From the NCBI RefSeq assembly GCF_001613105.1, contig NZ_BDBS01000002.1, forward strand, positions 434,001 to 498,000: 64,000 nt of DNA. Direction: 5' to 3'. This document shows positions 17,885-26,871 of the stretch, in pieces. A program made the position numbers and the translations under genes. Below the pieces are notes generated by a model. The model was not told the DNA's origin, did not search any database, and worked only from the letters and a program-made list of their open reading frames with translations. Position 1 is the stretch's first letter. Each line of letters begins with the position of its first letter. The DNA is from Nocardia pseudobrasiliensis NBRC 108224. GTDB lineage: Bacteria; Actinomycetota; Actinomycetes; Mycobacteriales; Mycobacteriaceae.

Positions 17885-19276
17885 TCAGCAGGCGCCCAGG
17901 GCGGTACCTTGATCTGTCCCGTACCGATGCCCGTGACCCGCGGACGGGGCGAGGGCGGACAGTAGGTCGGCGGAGGTTTGGATGAAGCTGAGGATCGGGA
18001 GCCATTGGGGGTGTGGGGCGTCGGGGCGGGTGTCGGTGAGGTTGGGGGCGCGCCAGAGGAGTTGGGGGGACCACTGGACTACCGGGTCGGAGGAGTTGGC
18101 GAGGATGGTGGCGCCGGCGTGGTGGACGCGGTCGGCGGGCGGGCCCGCGTAGAGCGCCGCGCAGAGGCGGTGGCGCTGATCGGGGTCGTCGGTGAAGACG
18201 GCGCTTCCCGCTGTGGCGCCGAGGCTTTGGCCGTAGAGGTAGAGGCGGGGTGGGTGGCGCATGATCGAGAGGCGTTGTTCCAGTGCGGTGAACAGGGCGC
18301 GGGCGGACTGTTCGGCTGCCGCGCGGCCGAAGATGAACGTGGCCCAGCTGGGCGCCTCGGAGTACTGCAGGCCGATCAGGGCGACATCGCCGCCGAAACG
18401 CTGGTCCAGGCCCGCGGCGGCATTGGCGTCGATCCAGCCGGATCCGGTGGGCACCACCATGACCAGATGGGCGCGATCCAACCCACCCGAACGTTCCAAT
18501 TCGCGAAGTGCGAGGGCCACACGGGAATTCAGATCCGGCGCGGACTCCGTGCCCACGTACACCCGCACCCCTCGAGCGGGCTGTCCGGATACGAATTTGC
18601 GGCCCTCGGCACCCAGCGACGGCCAGCTGACCGCCGAATCCGCACTCCCGGAACGGGTGTGCGACACCGGTTGCACCAAGGTCGGATCCACCTCGGCATT
18701 GGCGGCGGCATAGGCCGAACGCCGCCAATCGACCACGGCCGGCAGCAGCGCGAACTGGGTCGCCAGCACCGCCACCACCGCCAGCCCGGCGCTGCGAGCG
18801 AAGCCCAAACGCCGCGCCAGCCAACGCAATCCACGCGCGAGACCGACCGACGATCCGGCGATCACCGCGGTCAGCAACCCACAGCGCACCCAGTACCCGA
18901 ACCCGACGGGTGCGAAATCCATGGCCGCCCGCAAACCGTTCTGCCAATGCCAGGCGTGCGTGACAGCGCCCGTCACGACCACCACCCCGACCAACGCCGC
19001 GGGCAGCCGATAACGCGCCCACGCCCGATTGATATCGAAGCCCCAGCGCCGCAACACCATTCGCGCCGCCCCGGCCACGGCCACGCACACCGCCACCAGC
19101 AATCCGCTCACCACGGCCTGCGCCTCGGCTGTTCGCGGCAACAGCCCGGGCGCCAGCGAAGCGGTCAGACCGACCGTGACCGCGAGACTCGACCCGATCC
19201 GCGGCGCCCTCGGCCGCCGCGACGGTCCTCGCACGGGCTCCGGCCGCACGGCCACGGAGGTAATGGTCGAAGTCAC
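17885..19276 (-). CDS. Membrane-anchored alpha/beta-hydrolase family protein
   Basis: The 463-residue protein has several N-terminal membrane helices (about residues 30-190) and a C-terminal alpha/beta-hydrolase-like domain. The domain has the nucleophile elbow GQSLGA (YLYGQSLGATAG) preceded by VGLQYSEAPSW-type strands. This matches the actinobacterial Abhydrolase_9 family, whose substrates are unknown, perhaps lipids. Its GTG start (19276) overlaps the stop of the upstream phospholipase-like gene as GTGA, a sign of translational coupling. It converges on the MFS gene. Confidence 0.85.
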   Translation of the reverse strand: MTSTITSVAVRPEPVRGPSRRPRAPRIGSSLAVTVGLTASLAPGLLPRTAEAQAVVSGLLVAVCVAVAGAARMVLRRWGFDINRAWARYRLPAALVGVVVVTGAVTHAWHWQNGLRAAMDFAPVGFGYWVRCGLLTAVIAGSSVGLARGLRWLARRLGFARSAGLAVVAVLATQFALLPAVVDWRRSAYAAANAEVDPTLVQPVSHTRSGSADSAVSWPSLGAEGRKFVSGQPARGVRVYVGTESAPDLNSRVALALRELERSGGLDRAHLVMVVPTGSGWIDANAAAGLDQRFGGDVALIGLQYSEAPSWATFIFGRAAAEQSARALFTALEQRLSIMRHPPRLYLYGQSLGATAGSAVFTDDPDQRHRLCAALYAGPPADRVHHAGATILANSSDPVVQWSPQLLWRAPNLTDTRPDAPHPQWLPILSFIQTSADLLSALAPSAGHGHRYGTDQGTALGAC

Positions 19277-19995
19277 TTGGCACCCCTCACGGTGTCGATG
19301 CGCCGCCGCACGGCGAACAGCGCGGCGAGAATGACGAGAAACAGCGCCGCCGGTGCGAGCACTCGAAACAGCTGCGCGCCCAGCTCGGAGCCGGAAAGCT
19401 GGGTGCCGAACAGGTATTCGGGCATCGGCGCCGCATAGTCCTGTCGGCGGGAGTTGAGATCGACCGCGGTGCTCGCGACCGTTGCCAGCACATTGCACTG
19501 CGCTCGATCGAAGACGTCCGCGCGCACCTCGCACGCCGCGTGCATATTCCGCTCCAGCGCGGCGTCGATGCTCTGCCGCGCCCACGGCCCCAGCGGCTGT
19601 CCGTGCCGCTCGGCATAGCGCAGCAGGTCGTATCCCAGATCGTGGGCCTGGCAGGCGATATCGAATTCGGCGGGCAGCGGAATCGGCGAGGAGCAGTCAC
19701 CGGCCGGATCCACCAGCAGACCCGCCCGCACCGTCGGCCGATACCCCGCCCCTGCGGCGAAATCCCCGGGCACCACCGCGGACCACGGTCTGACACCGCC
19801 CAGTTCCGTGACCACACGCCGCGCGTCCGCGTTCTCCGCCGCCGGTGCGACCGCGGCCGCGGCGGCCGCACCCGCCGGAACGAAGGCCATGGCCGACGCG
19901 CCGACGAGTCCGACCACCGCCGCCGCCCCCGCGAGGCGGCGCAGCAGACCGCGCTCGGTGCTCGACGGCGACGGGTTCGAAACTGCTTCGCTCAT
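19273..19995 (-). CDS. Secreted or anchored prokaryotic phospholipase A2-like protein
   Basis: The 240-residue protein starts with a basic region and a hydrophobic, Ala-rich signal or anchor (about 20-50). Its centre has FDIACQAHDLGYDLLRY, the Cys-x-x-His-Asp-x-x-Tyr-Asp catalytic signature of bacterial and fungal phospholipase A2. A second membrane segment lies near the C-terminus (about 205-230) before a basic tail. It would hydrolyse the sn-2 ester of phospholipids outside the membrane. It overlaps the following alpha/beta-hydrolase gene by 4 bases, so the two probably act on related lipids. Confidence 0.82.
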   Translation of the reverse strand: MSEAVSNPSPSSTERGLLRRLAGAAAVVGLVGASAMAFVPAGAAAAAAVAPAAENADARRVVTELGGVRPWSAVVPGDFAAGAGYRPTVRAGLLVDPAGDCSSPIPLPAEFDIACQAHDLGYDLLRYAERHGQPLGPWARQSIDAALERNMHAACEVRADVFDRAQCNVLATVASTAVDLNSRRQDYAAPMPEYLFGTQLSGSELGAQLFRVLAPAALFLVILAALFAVRRRIDTVRGAK

Positions 19996-20163
19996 GTCCC
20001 GAGACGCTATGAATCGGCCGCCGAGCCGGGCCTCACGCTGCGGATAGATTCCCGGACCGGCGCGCCGGGTGAGCTCCGGTCGTCTCTCGTACCGGGGTAT
20101 GGGGTGGCATTTCACCCGCGGGTATGAGGACGCGGGCGCGCGGGGGTTTCTAAGGTCGTCATC

Positions 20164-21408
20164 ATGGCTCGGATTGCGCGGACTGCGCAGCAGGTGACGC
20201 GGACGGCGCGGGATGCGAATCGGCGGCGGATGTGGTTCGACGTGGGCACGGTCCTCGTCCTCGGCATCCTGATGTCGATCGCGTGGCCGACGCTGCACAT
20301 CACCCATCAGGTTCCCGTGGCGGCGCAGCCGTTCATCGCCGGTCTCGCGGTGTTCCCGCTCGCCCTGATCCGGGCCAATCCCGCACTGGGCTGGGCGGTC
20401 TCGGCCGGATCGGCGCTGTTGATCGCGCTGGCGATCCCGCATCAACCCGGCAACGACCTCCCGTTCCAGGTCGTGCACGTCCTCGTGCTGTTCGCGCTGC
20501 TGTTCGCGGTCGCGGTGCGCGCGCCGATGCAGATCGTGCTGGTGGCCTGGGCCGCCAGCAGCCTGCTGATGGCCACCACCATGGCCGCGACCCAGGATTC
20601 GTTCGCCGAGGCCGCGTTCGGCTGGCCCATCGCCATGACCGGCCTGGTGGCACTGGGCCTGCTGGTCCGCTGGCTGGTTCTGTCGCGCCGGGCCCTCACC
20701 CAGCAGGCCGAGGAGAACGAACTCGAACGCGCTCGGCGGGCGATCCTCGAGGAGAAGGCCCGCATCGCCCGCGATCTGCACGATGTGGTGGCCCACCACA
20801 TGTCGATGGTGGTGGTGCAGGCGCAGACCGCGCCCTATCGGGTCGCCGACGTATCACCGGCCGCGCGAGCGGAATTCGAAGCGATCGGGGCCTCGGCGCG
20901 CGAGGCGCTCAACGAGATCCGGTCCATGCTCGGGGTCTTGCGCAGCGACGGTCAGCTGCCCGAACACGCGCCGCAGCCCGCCGCCGTCGACATCCTCGCC
21001 CTGCTCGACGGTGTGCGCCGGGCCGGGGTCGCGGTGGAGTGGACCATCGACGGTGCGCTGCAGGCGATTCCGGATACCACCGGCCTGGCGCTGTATCGGA
21101 TCCTGCAGGAATCGCTGTCCAACGCCACCCGGCATGCCCCGCATGCCCAGGTGCTGGTGCATCTGGTGGTCGGTTCGGATGCCGCGGATCTGGTGGTGGG
21201 CAACGGACGCGGCCAGGCCGCCGCGAAGGGTGTGCCGGGCACCGGTATCGCGGGTATGCGGACTCGGGCCGAGGCCATCGGCGGCACCCTCGTCGCGGGT
21301 CCGCGCGCGGACGGCGGATTCGAGGTGCGGGCGAAGCTACCGCTGGCGGCCGACGACCGGGCGATCGCCGTACTGCCGGGTGAGACCCTGGATTCGGCGA
21401 CCCGGTAA
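20164..21408 (+). CDS. NarL-type sensor histidine kinase
   Basis: The 414-residue kinase has four to five N-terminal membrane helices (about 25-175) with little extracellular sequence, a HisKA_3 dimerisation domain with the phosphorylated His206 in ARDLHDVVAHH, and an HATPase domain ending in the G box GTGIAGMRTRAEAIGG. Such intramembrane-sensing kinases usually respond to cell-envelope perturbation. Its response regulator is two genes downstream, with a uppP-type gene in between. ATG 20164 opens a five-gene same-strand run. Confidence 0.92.
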   Translation: MARIARTAQQVTRTARDANRRRMWFDVGTVLVLGILMSIAWPTLHITHQVPVAAQPFIAGLAVFPLALIRANPALGWAVSAGSALLIALAIPHQPGNDLPFQVVHVLVLFALLFAVAVRAPMQIVLVAWAASSLLMATTMAATQDSFAEAAFGWPIAMTGLVALGLLVRWLVLSRRALTQQAEENELERARRAILEEKARIARDLHDVVAHHMSMVVVQAQTAPYRVADVSPAARAEFEAIGASAREALNEIRSMLGVLRSDGQLPEHAPQPAAVDILALLDGVRRAGVAVEWTIDGALQAIPDTTGLALYRILQESLSNATRHAPHAQVLVHLVVGSDAADLVVGNGRGQAAAKGVPGTGIAGMRTRAEAIGGTLVAGPRADGGFEVRAKLPLAADDRAIAVLPGETLDSATR

Positions 21409-21473
21409 TCGGGGGCCGGGCGAGCCCGGATCGGATGCGGCGGGCTCGGCGCGCCCGTGGGAGACTCGTCTCG

Positions 21474-22424
21474 ATGCTCACCTACCTCCAAGCCATCGTC
21501 ATCGGCGTCCTGCAGGGCGTCACCGAACTGTTCCCCATCTCCAGTCTCGGACATTCGGTGCTGGTTCCGGCCTGGATCGGCGGCTCGTGGGAAAAGCTCG
21601 TCACCGAGGGCGATTCCGATAACGGCACCCCGTATCTGGCCTTCGTGGTCGCGCTGCACGTGGCCACCGCGCTGGCTCTGATCGGCTACTACTGGCGCGA
21701 CTGGGTCGAGATCATCATCGGCTTCGTCACCACGCTGCGCACCCGCCGCATCGAGACCTCCGCGCAGCGGTTGGCCTGGTTGATCGTGCTGGCCACGATT
21801 CCGGTCGGCATTCTCGGTCTGCTGCTGGAACATCCGCTGCGCACGATGTTCGCGACGCCGATCTACGCGAGCGTCTTCCTCGCCCTCAACGGCGTCGTGC
21901 TGATCGTCGGCGAGGGTCTGAAGCGGCGCAACGGTCCCACCCTGGCCGATTACGGCCGCCGCTTCGCCGAGAACGAGGAACGCGACCAGGCCCGGGCGCG
22001 CGGTGTGGCCCTCGAGGACGACACCCGCCTGGAATCGGAGCGACGGCTCGCCTCGCTCAGCGTCAAGGACGCCCTCGGCATCGGCTTCGCCCAATCCGGT
22101 GCGCTGCTGGCCGGATTCAGCCGCTCGGGCCTGACCATGGTCGGCGGCCTGCTGCGCGGACTCGACCACGAGGACACCGCGAAATTCGCCTTCCTGCTGG
22201 CGACCCCGGTCATCCTCGCGGCCGGTGTGCTCAAGATTCCGGAGCTGTTCGGCCCGCAGGGTTCCCAGATCCACGGCCAGGCGCTGGTCGGCGCGATCGT
22301 GGCGGGTCTGTCGGCATGGCTGGCGGTGCGGTTCCTGGAGCGGTTCTTCCAAACCCGCACGCTGCTGCCGTTCGCGGTGTACTGCCTGGTCGTCGGGCTG
22401 GCGTCCGTCATCCGGTTCGCGTAA
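21474..22424 (+). CDS. uppP: Undecaprenyl-diphosphatase, UppP/BacA family (long form)
   Basis: The 316-residue membrane phosphatase recycles the peptidoglycan lipid carrier and can confer bacitracin resistance. The N-terminal motif QGVTELFPISSLGHS supplies the (E/Q)xxxE and PISSxGH active-site elements (about residues 14-28), and SRSG in FSRSGLTMVGG supplies the second. It has about 50 residues of extra charged loop near residues 150-200 compared with E. coli UppP. It sits 65 bp after the kinase and 9 bp before the response regulator, within their operon. Confidence 0.85.
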   Translation: MLTYLQAIVIGVLQGVTELFPISSLGHSVLVPAWIGGSWEKLVTEGDSDNGTPYLAFVVALHVATALALIGYYWRDWVEIIIGFVTTLRTRRIETSAQRLAWLIVLATIPVGILGLLLEHPLRTMFATPIYASVFLALNGVVLIVGEGLKRRNGPTLADYGRRFAENEERDQARARGVALEDDTRLESERRLASLSVKDALGIGFAQSGALLAGFSRSGLTMVGGLLRGLDHEDTAKFAFLLATPVILAAGVLKIPELFGPQGSQIHGQALVGAIVAGLSAWLAVRFLERFFQTRTLLPFAVYCLVVGLASVIRFA

Positions 22425-22433
22425 GGACGTCCT

Positions 22434-23093
22434 GTGCCGATAACCGTTCTGATCGCCGACGATCAAGCCATGGTGCGACAGGGTTTCGGAGCCCTGCTCG
22501 CCGCGCAACCCGATATCAGCGTCGTGGGCGACGCGCCCAACGGCAAGATCGCCGTCACCGAGGCCAAACGGCTGCGCCCGGATGTGGTGCTGATGGATGT
22601 GCGCATGCCGGAGATGAACGGCCTGGACGCCGCCCGCTCGATCCTGGCCGCCGGATTCGACCCGCCGGTGCGGGTGCTGATGCTGACCACCTTCGATATC
22701 GACGACTACGTCTACGAGGCGCTGAGCCTGGGCGCCAGCGGATTTCTGCTCAAGGACGCGCCCGCGGACGAGCTGGTGCGCGCGGTGCGGGTGGTCGCCG
22801 AGGGGCAGGCGCTGCTGGCGCCGACGGTCACCCGCCGTCTCATCGCCGATGTCATGCGCCGCCGGTCGCGCAGTAGACCCGCACCGGCCCTGGACGCGCT
22901 GACCCCGCGCGAACGCGAAGTGCTGGAACTGATCGCGAAGGGCATGTCCAATACCGAGATCGCCGAGGCGCTGTTCGTCGCCGAGCAGACGGTGAAAACA
23001 CATGTGTCCAAGGTGTTCTCGAAGCTGAATCTGCGGGACCGGGCGCAGGCGGTGGTCCTGGCCTACGAATCCGGACTGGTCACCCCGGGGTGA
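22434..23093 (+). CDS. NarL/LuxR-type response regulator
   Basis: The 219-residue regulator has a receiver domain with the phospho-acceptor Asp55 (VVLMDVRMPE), the acidic pair at residues 9-10 and Lys in LLKDAP. A LuxR HTH follows (LTPREREVLELIAKGMSNTEIAEALFVAEQTVKTHVSKVF). It is the evident partner of the kinase at 20164. The GTG start follows uppP by 9 bp. Its regulon probably includes this operon, but no palindrome was identified upstream. Confidence 0.93.
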   Translation: MPITVLIADDQAMVRQGFGALLAAQPDISVVGDAPNGKIAVTEAKRLRPDVVLMDVRMPEMNGLDAARSILAAGFDPPVRVLMLTTFDIDDYVYEALSLGASGFLLKDAPADELVRAVRVVAEGQALLAPTVTRRLIADVMRRRSRSRPAPALDALTPREREVLELIAKGMSNTEIAEALFVAEQTVKTHVSKVFSKLNLRDRAQAVVLAYESGLVTPG

Positions 23094-23150
23094 GCGACGC
23101 GCTCGGGTAGGATCGCGGTCTCCACGCCGACGACGGAAGGTGAGCGCAGG

Positions 23151-24314
23151 GTGTTGAACAGCGGTGACGTGTTCGCCGGCTTCACCATCGAGCGGCTGCT
23201 CGGCCAGGGCGGCATGGGCTCGGTCTACCTCGCGCGCCACCCGCGACTACCCCGGCTCACGGCGCTGAAGCTGCTCAATCGAGAGCTGTTCACCGACGCC
23301 GAGATTCGCGCCCGCTTCGACCGCGAGGCCGATCTGGCCGCCCAGCTCGACCACCCCAATATCGTGGCCGTCTACGACCGCGGTGTGGAGGACGATCTGC
23401 TGTGGATCAGCATGCAGTACGTCGACGGCGTGGACGCGGCCACGGTGAATCCGTACAGCATGCCGCCCGAACGCGCGGTACAGATCATCGAGGGCGTCGC
23501 CGCCGCACTGGATTACGCGCACGGCAACGGTGTGCTGCATCGGGATGTGAAGCCCGCCAACATCATGCTGGCCCGTTCCGGCGGTGGCAAGGGCGAGCGG
23601 GTGTTCCTCACCGACTTCGGAATCGCCCGGCTGCGTGAGGATTCCACCCATCTGACCCAGGCCGGTATGTTCACCGCGACGCTGGCCTACGCCTCGCCCG
23701 AGCAGATGACCGGGGCCGAACTGGATCACCGCTCGGATCAGTATTCGCTGGCGTGTGCGCTGTATTGGATGCTGACCGGCGTGGGCGCCTTCGATTCCGA
23801 TAATCCCGACGAGGTGATCCGCGGGCATCTGCAATTACCGGTGCCCTCGGCGAGTGCGCGGCGGCCGGGACTGTCCCCGGCCGTGGACGCGGTGATCGCG
23901 AGGGCCATGGCCAAGCGGCCGATCGATCGCTTCGCCACCTGTTCGGATTTCGCGTCCGCCGCCAAGCGCGCGCTGACCGTACGGGTGCCGATGCCGCCGC
24001 CGATGTTGCCGCCGCAATCTGTCGCGGTTCCGGCGATCCCGTATTCGATGGAGGCGACGGTCGCCCTGGGAGCGCATCCGTCGATGCGGCCGGGTCCGCC
24101 CGCCTTCGGCGCGCCGCCGCCCCCGCCGCCGAATCCGCCCGTCAATCAGGCCGTGCCCCAAACGTATTCACCGCCGCCCGGCTATCACGCTGCGCCGCAA
24201 CAGGTCTCGCGACGATCGGGTCGGTCACTGGGCTGGGTGCTGGCGGTCGTGGGGATCGTCGCGGTCGTGGTGATCGTGATCGTGGTCGTTGTGCTGAGCG
24301 CCACCGGGACCTGA
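23151..24314 (+). CDS. Membrane-anchored Ser/Thr protein kinase without ectodomain
   Basis: The 387-residue Hanks-type kinase has the glycine loop GQGGMGSVY, Lys40, HRDVKPAN (His130-Asp132) and DFG (155-157). A Pro-rich linker (about 280-355) and one membrane helix near the C-terminus follow, leaving only about four residues outside. It therefore lacks PASTA or other sensor domains and must receive its signal from a partner or from the membrane. It lies 57 bp after the response regulator and just before a membrane protein that could be that partner. Confidence 0.92.
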   Translation: MLNSGDVFAGFTIERLLGQGGMGSVYLARHPRLPRLTALKLLNRELFTDAEIRARFDREADLAAQLDHPNIVAVYDRGVEDDLLWISMQYVDGVDAATVNPYSMPPERAVQIIEGVAAALDYAHGNGVLHRDVKPANIMLARSGGGKGERVFLTDFGIARLREDSTHLTQAGMFTATLAYASPEQMTGAELDHRSDQYSLACALYWMLTGVGAFDSDNPDEVIRGHLQLPVPSASARRPGLSPAVDAVIARAMAKRPIDRFATCSDFASAAKRALTVRVPMPPPMLPPQSVAVPAIPYSMEATVALGAHPSMRPGPPAFGAPPPPPPNPPVNQAVPQTYSPPPGYHAAPQQVSRRSGRSLGWVLAVVGIVAVVVIVIVVVVLSATGT

Positions 24315-24365
24315 GTGGTCTTCCGGGCTCGCGCCGGGCGCGCGGGCATGCCATCGTGATGTCTC

Positions 24366-25469
24366 ATGATCGGCGCACGGGTGATGCGAGTGCAGTGGCG
24401 GCCGGACGCGGGCCGGTTGGTGACCCTGATGGCGGTGGGCTTCGGCCTGACCGTGGTGATCACCCGGTTGTATCTGATGGCCTCGGGTTATCCGAAGATC
24501 GGCGGGACCACCTACCACATCGCCCATGCGCTGTTCGGCGGGTTGCTGCTGGTCATCGCGTGTGTGCTGCAGCTGCTGTCGTCCGGGCGCACGGCGATCG
24601 TATGGGCCGCGGTCTTCGCCGGGGTGGGGCTCGGCCTGTTCATCGATGAGGTCGGCAAGTTCATCACCGCGGACAACGACTACTTCTTTCCGCTGGCCGC
24701 GCCGATCATCTATCTGGCCTTCCTACTCACCGTGGCCGTCGCCCGCTATGCCGCGCGGCGGCGGGTGCATTCGCCGGAGCTGGCGCTGGGCGCGCTGACC
24801 GAGGAGGTCGGCGATATGGTCGCCGCGCGCATGTCGGTGCATCGGCGCGGGGTGCTGCTGGCCGAACTCGAGCGGGTCGATCGCGATCGGCTGGAGTCGC
24901 CGCAGCGGGAACTCGCCGACGCCCTCGCGCACTATCTGAATTCGGTGCCGTGCGTCGAAGCGCCGACCCTCACCAGCCGCCTGGCCCGCCTCGGTCGCCG
25001 CTTCGAGGATCGGTACGTGCCGCTGTCCGGCTTGCGCGTGGTGCTGATCGCGGTTCTGATCGGCCATGCGGCCTGGACCGCGGTGCGGCTGGCGCTGGCG
25101 CTGGTGGTGATCTCCGGCTGGCATTCGCCGTGGTCCGAACTGGATCGGATGCTGGACGTCACCCAGGGGCATGGCTGGAAGTCGTTGACCGGCTTGGGAA
25201 TCGCCGCGGGGGCGGAGGTGATGGTCGCGGCCGGCTGCGCCGCCGGCGCGATCGCGTGGCTGCGTGGCAGCGAGGAACTCGGTGTGCGCCTGGGCATCTG
25301 GTCCGATGTGATGTCGTTGACCGTGGTGAACGTGCTGGCCAGCTACTTCAGCCAGTTCCTCACGGTGTTCACCGCCATTGTCGAGGCGCTGCTGCTGTGG
25401 GCGCTGGTGCGCTATCGCACCCGTCGGCTCGCCGAATCGAATCCGGCGAGCGTCGCGGTTACGGTGTAG
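24366..25469 (+). CDS. Polytopic membrane protein, unknown function
   Basis: The 367-residue protein has about seven or eight hydrophobic segments in two groups (about 15-130 and 220-355) around a soluble stretch (about 135-215) rich in Arg and Glu. Motifs such as GGTTYHIAHALFGGLLL and GLFIDEVGKFITADNDYFFPLAAP are distinctive, but I cannot assign a family. It ends the five-gene run that begins with the histidine kinase and overlaps the convergent small gene by 11 bases. Confidence 0.8.
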   Translation: MIGARVMRVQWRPDAGRLVTLMAVGFGLTVVITRLYLMASGYPKIGGTTYHIAHALFGGLLLVIACVLQLLSSGRTAIVWAAVFAGVGLGLFIDEVGKFITADNDYFFPLAAPIIYLAFLLTVAVARYAARRRVHSPELALGALTEEVGDMVAARMSVHRRGVLLAELERVDRDRLESPQRELADALAHYLNSVPCVEAPTLTSRLARLGRRFEDRYVPLSGLRVVLIAVLIGHAAWTAVRLALALVVISGWHSPWSELDRMLDVTQGHGWKSLTGLGIAAGAEVMVAAGCAAGAIAWLRGSEELGVRLGIWSDVMSLTVVNVLASYFSQFLTVFTAIVEALLLWALVRYRTRRLAESNPASVAVTV

Positions 25470-25635
25470 CGCGTTCGTCGAGGACCATATGCCCGCCCTC
25501 GACCAGGATATGGCGGGCCCGTCTTCGCACTCTGCAATCGTCGACGGTGCAGCACATATGAATCTGCATCGCCTCGTGCGCCTGTTCGGGCGTGAGCGGA
25601 CCGGGATCGAGTGTGCAGTCGAAGATGTACATCAT
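25459..25635 (-). CDS. Small Cys/His-rich protein (58 residues)
   Basis: Reads MMYIFDCTLDPG... with PLTPEQAHEAMQIHMCCTVD, DDCRVRRRARHILVEGG and a stop at 25459-25461. Third codon positions are mostly G or C, as in neighbouring genes. Four cysteines (one in FDC, a CC pair and one in DDC) with nearby His suggest a small metal site or a compact cytosolic protein. No Shine-Dalgarno is obvious before ATG 25635, and the frame stays open upstream without a better start. I do not recognise the family. It follows pfkA on the same strand; 25636-25786 between them holds nothing visible. Confidence 0.5.
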   Translation of the reverse strand: MMYIFDCTLDPGPLTPEQAHEAMQIHMCCTVDDCRVRRRARHILVEGGHMVLDERATP

Positions 25636-25786
25636 CGTGACAACCCAGCGTTCTTCGCGTGCCGTGCAAATGCGTGAACCGACACCGAAAATCGTAACGA
25701 GGTTGCGGCGGAGGACATGCCGGGAACAGGGAAAACTTATGTGCCGGGAACGTGCCAGGCCGATTAACGCTCGGGCGTTCGTCCCA

Positions 25787-26818
25787 TCACCCGAAGAAAG
25801 CGGCCGCCTCGTTGTAGCGGTCCGCCGGGACGAGTTTCAGTTGTTTGGTCGCCTCCGACAGCGGAACCAGATCGATCTCGGTGCCGTGCAGGGCCACCAT
25901 TTGACCGAATTGCCCGTCGTGTACGGCTTCCGCGGCGTGGACGCCGAATCGCGTCGCCAGCACCCGGTCGTAGGCGGTGGGTTTACCGCCGCGCTGCACG
26001 TGGCCGAGCACAGTTGTGCGCACCTCCTTGCCGATGCGCCGCTCGATCTCCACGCCCAGCTGATGGGCGACGCCGGTGAACCGCTCGTGCCCGTACTCGT
26101 CGACCCCGCCCTCGCGGAGCGTGAACGACCCCTCGGCGGGTTTGGCGCCCTCGGCCACCACACAGATGAAATGCGAATCACCGCGCTGGAAACGCCGTTT
26201 GATCATGGTGCACACCTCGTCCACATCGAACGGCACCTCCGGAACCAGCGTGAGATGCGCGCCCGAGGCGATACCGCAGTTGATCGCGATCCAGCCCGCG
26301 TGGCGACCCATGACCTCCACGAGCATCACCCGCTGATGCGATTCGGCGGTGGTGTGCAATCGGTCGATGGCGTCGGTGGCGATATCGACCGCGGTGTCGT
26401 GGCCGAAGGTGGTGTCGGTGAAGTCGATGTCGTTATCGATCGTCTTGGGAACGCCGACGACCGGCACACCCTCGTCGGCCAGCCAGCTCGCGGCGGTCAG
26501 GGTGCCCTCGCCGCCGATCGGGATGAGCGCGTCGATGCCGTTGTCGTCGAGGGTTCGCTTGATGCGGCCGAGTCCGGCGCGCAGCACATCCGGATTGGTG
26601 CGCGCGGTGCCGAGCATGGTGCCGCCCTTGGTGAGCAGCCGGTCGGTGCGGTCGTCGTTGAGGATATTGATCTTGCGGTCCTCGAGCAGGCCGCGCCAGC
26701 CGTCCTGGAACCCGACGATCGCGTCACCGTAGCGGCCGTTCGCGGTGCGAACGACGGCCCGGATGACCGCGTTTAAGCCTGGGCAGTCCCCGCCTCCGGT
26801 CAAGACTCCGATGCGCAT
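25787..26818 (-). CDS. pfkA: ATP-dependent 6-phosphofructokinase
   Basis: The 343-residue glycolytic enzyme phosphorylates fructose 6-phosphate. Motifs are [13 protein letters not shown] at the nucleotide site, [14 protein letters not shown] with the catalytic Asp, and MGRHAGWIA. The glycine in GGEGT, where PPi-dependent relatives have Asp, points to ATP as donor. Length and motifs match mycobacterial PfkA (Rv3010c). It follows two lipoprotein genes with a 53-bp gap, and no separate promoter was recognised. Confidence 0.95.
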   Translation of the reverse strand: MRIGVLTGGGDCPGLNAVIRAVVRTANGRYGDAIVGFQDGWRGLLEDRKINILNDDRTDRLLTKGGTMLGTARTNPDVLRAGLGRIKRTLDDNGIDALIPIGGEGTLTAASWLADEGVPVVGVPKTIDNDIDFTDTTFGHDTAVDIATDAIDRLHTTAESHQRVMLVEVMGRHAGWIAINCGIASGAHLTLVPEVPFDVDEVCTMIKRRFQRGDSHFICVVAEGAKPAEGSFTLREGGVDEYGHERFTGVAHQLGVEIERRIGKEVRTTVLGHVQRGGKPTAYDRVLATRFGVHAAEAVHDGQFGQMVALHGTEIDLVPLSEATKQLKLVPADRYNEAAAFFG

Positions 26819-26871
26819 ACCGGCTATCTTGCCGGGCGCGCGGCGAGAGCGCAGCCCCGGCCCCTGAGAAA

